This document shows positions 6,185 to 6,214 of a stretch of 6,214 nt of DNA, one piece after another. The notes under the pieces were generated by a model, which worked only from the letters and a program-made list of their open reading frames with translations, did not search any database and had not been told where the DNA came from. Source of the stretch: an uncultured Treponema sp. Lineage in GTDB: Bacteria; Spirochaetota; Spirochaetia; Treponematales; Treponemataceae. The stretch lies in the NCBI GenBank assembly GCA_937893155.1, contig CALBGU010000160.1, positions 1 to 6,214 of the forward strand, in the 5' to 3' direction. Within the stretch, counting starts at the first letter, position 1, and each line of letters opens with the position of its first letter. The position numbers and the translations under genes were made by a program.

Positions 6185-6214
6185 AGATCGGAAGAGCGTC
6201 GTGTAGGGAAAGAG
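6185..6214. other. Illumina TruSeq adapter sequence (artefact)
   Basis: The final 30 bases begin AGATCGGAAGAGCGTCGTGT and continue as the reverse complement of the standard Illumina read-1 sequencing primer. The first A is the usual A-tailing base. This is untrimmed library adapter, not part of the organism's genome, and it marks the true genomic end at about 6184. Confidence 0.98.

Overview
The window is almost entirely one minus-strand operon, oppA-oppB-oppC-oppD-oppF, encoding a complete oligopeptide ABC importer. It has a lipoprotein binding protein, two membrane permeases and two ATPases. All five frames are intact and in the canonical order. The proteins most resemble the Gram-positive Opp/Ami branch: OppD has a GDAFAPRN-type C-terminal block instead of the cysteine-rich block, OppF carries DEC after Walker B, and OppC has a polar N-terminal extension. 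Base composition is moderate (about half G+C by eye) and Shine-Dalgarno sequences are good, which argues against Bacteroidota. The sequence alone does not settle the phylum: a Bacillota/Clostridia-like source, or a gut lineage carrying Bacillota-type opp genes, would both fit.

Layout, in the direction of transcription (right to left): an intergenic region (5869-6184) holds a sigma70-type promoter, a leader hairpin followed by eight U residues next to the oppA ribosome binding site, an AT-rich stretch with an 11-bp inverted repeat upstream of the promoter, and three tandem 41-bp units with internal dyads. Next come oppA (5868-4219), a 77-bp gap with a strong hairpin, and the tightly packed genes oppB (4141-3203), oppC (3210-2128), oppD (2124-1021) and oppF (1031-102), which overlap or nearly touch. 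The operon ends at an intrinsic terminator at 49-84. Positions 1-48 hold nothing I can identify.

The last 30 bases (6185-6214) are not genomic. They match Illumina TruSeq adapter sequence, so the contig ends in untrimmed adapter and the 41-bp array is cut off there.

Working together: OppA, anchored by lipid at Cys18, captures peptides outside the membrane and delivers them to the OppB/OppC channel, while OppD and OppF hydrolyse ATP to drive import. The hairpin after oppA could let the binding protein be made in excess over the membrane complex. I see no novel protein system here. The less ordinary material is the noncoding DNA upstream of oppA: the 41-bp dyad repeats and the possible leader attenuator.
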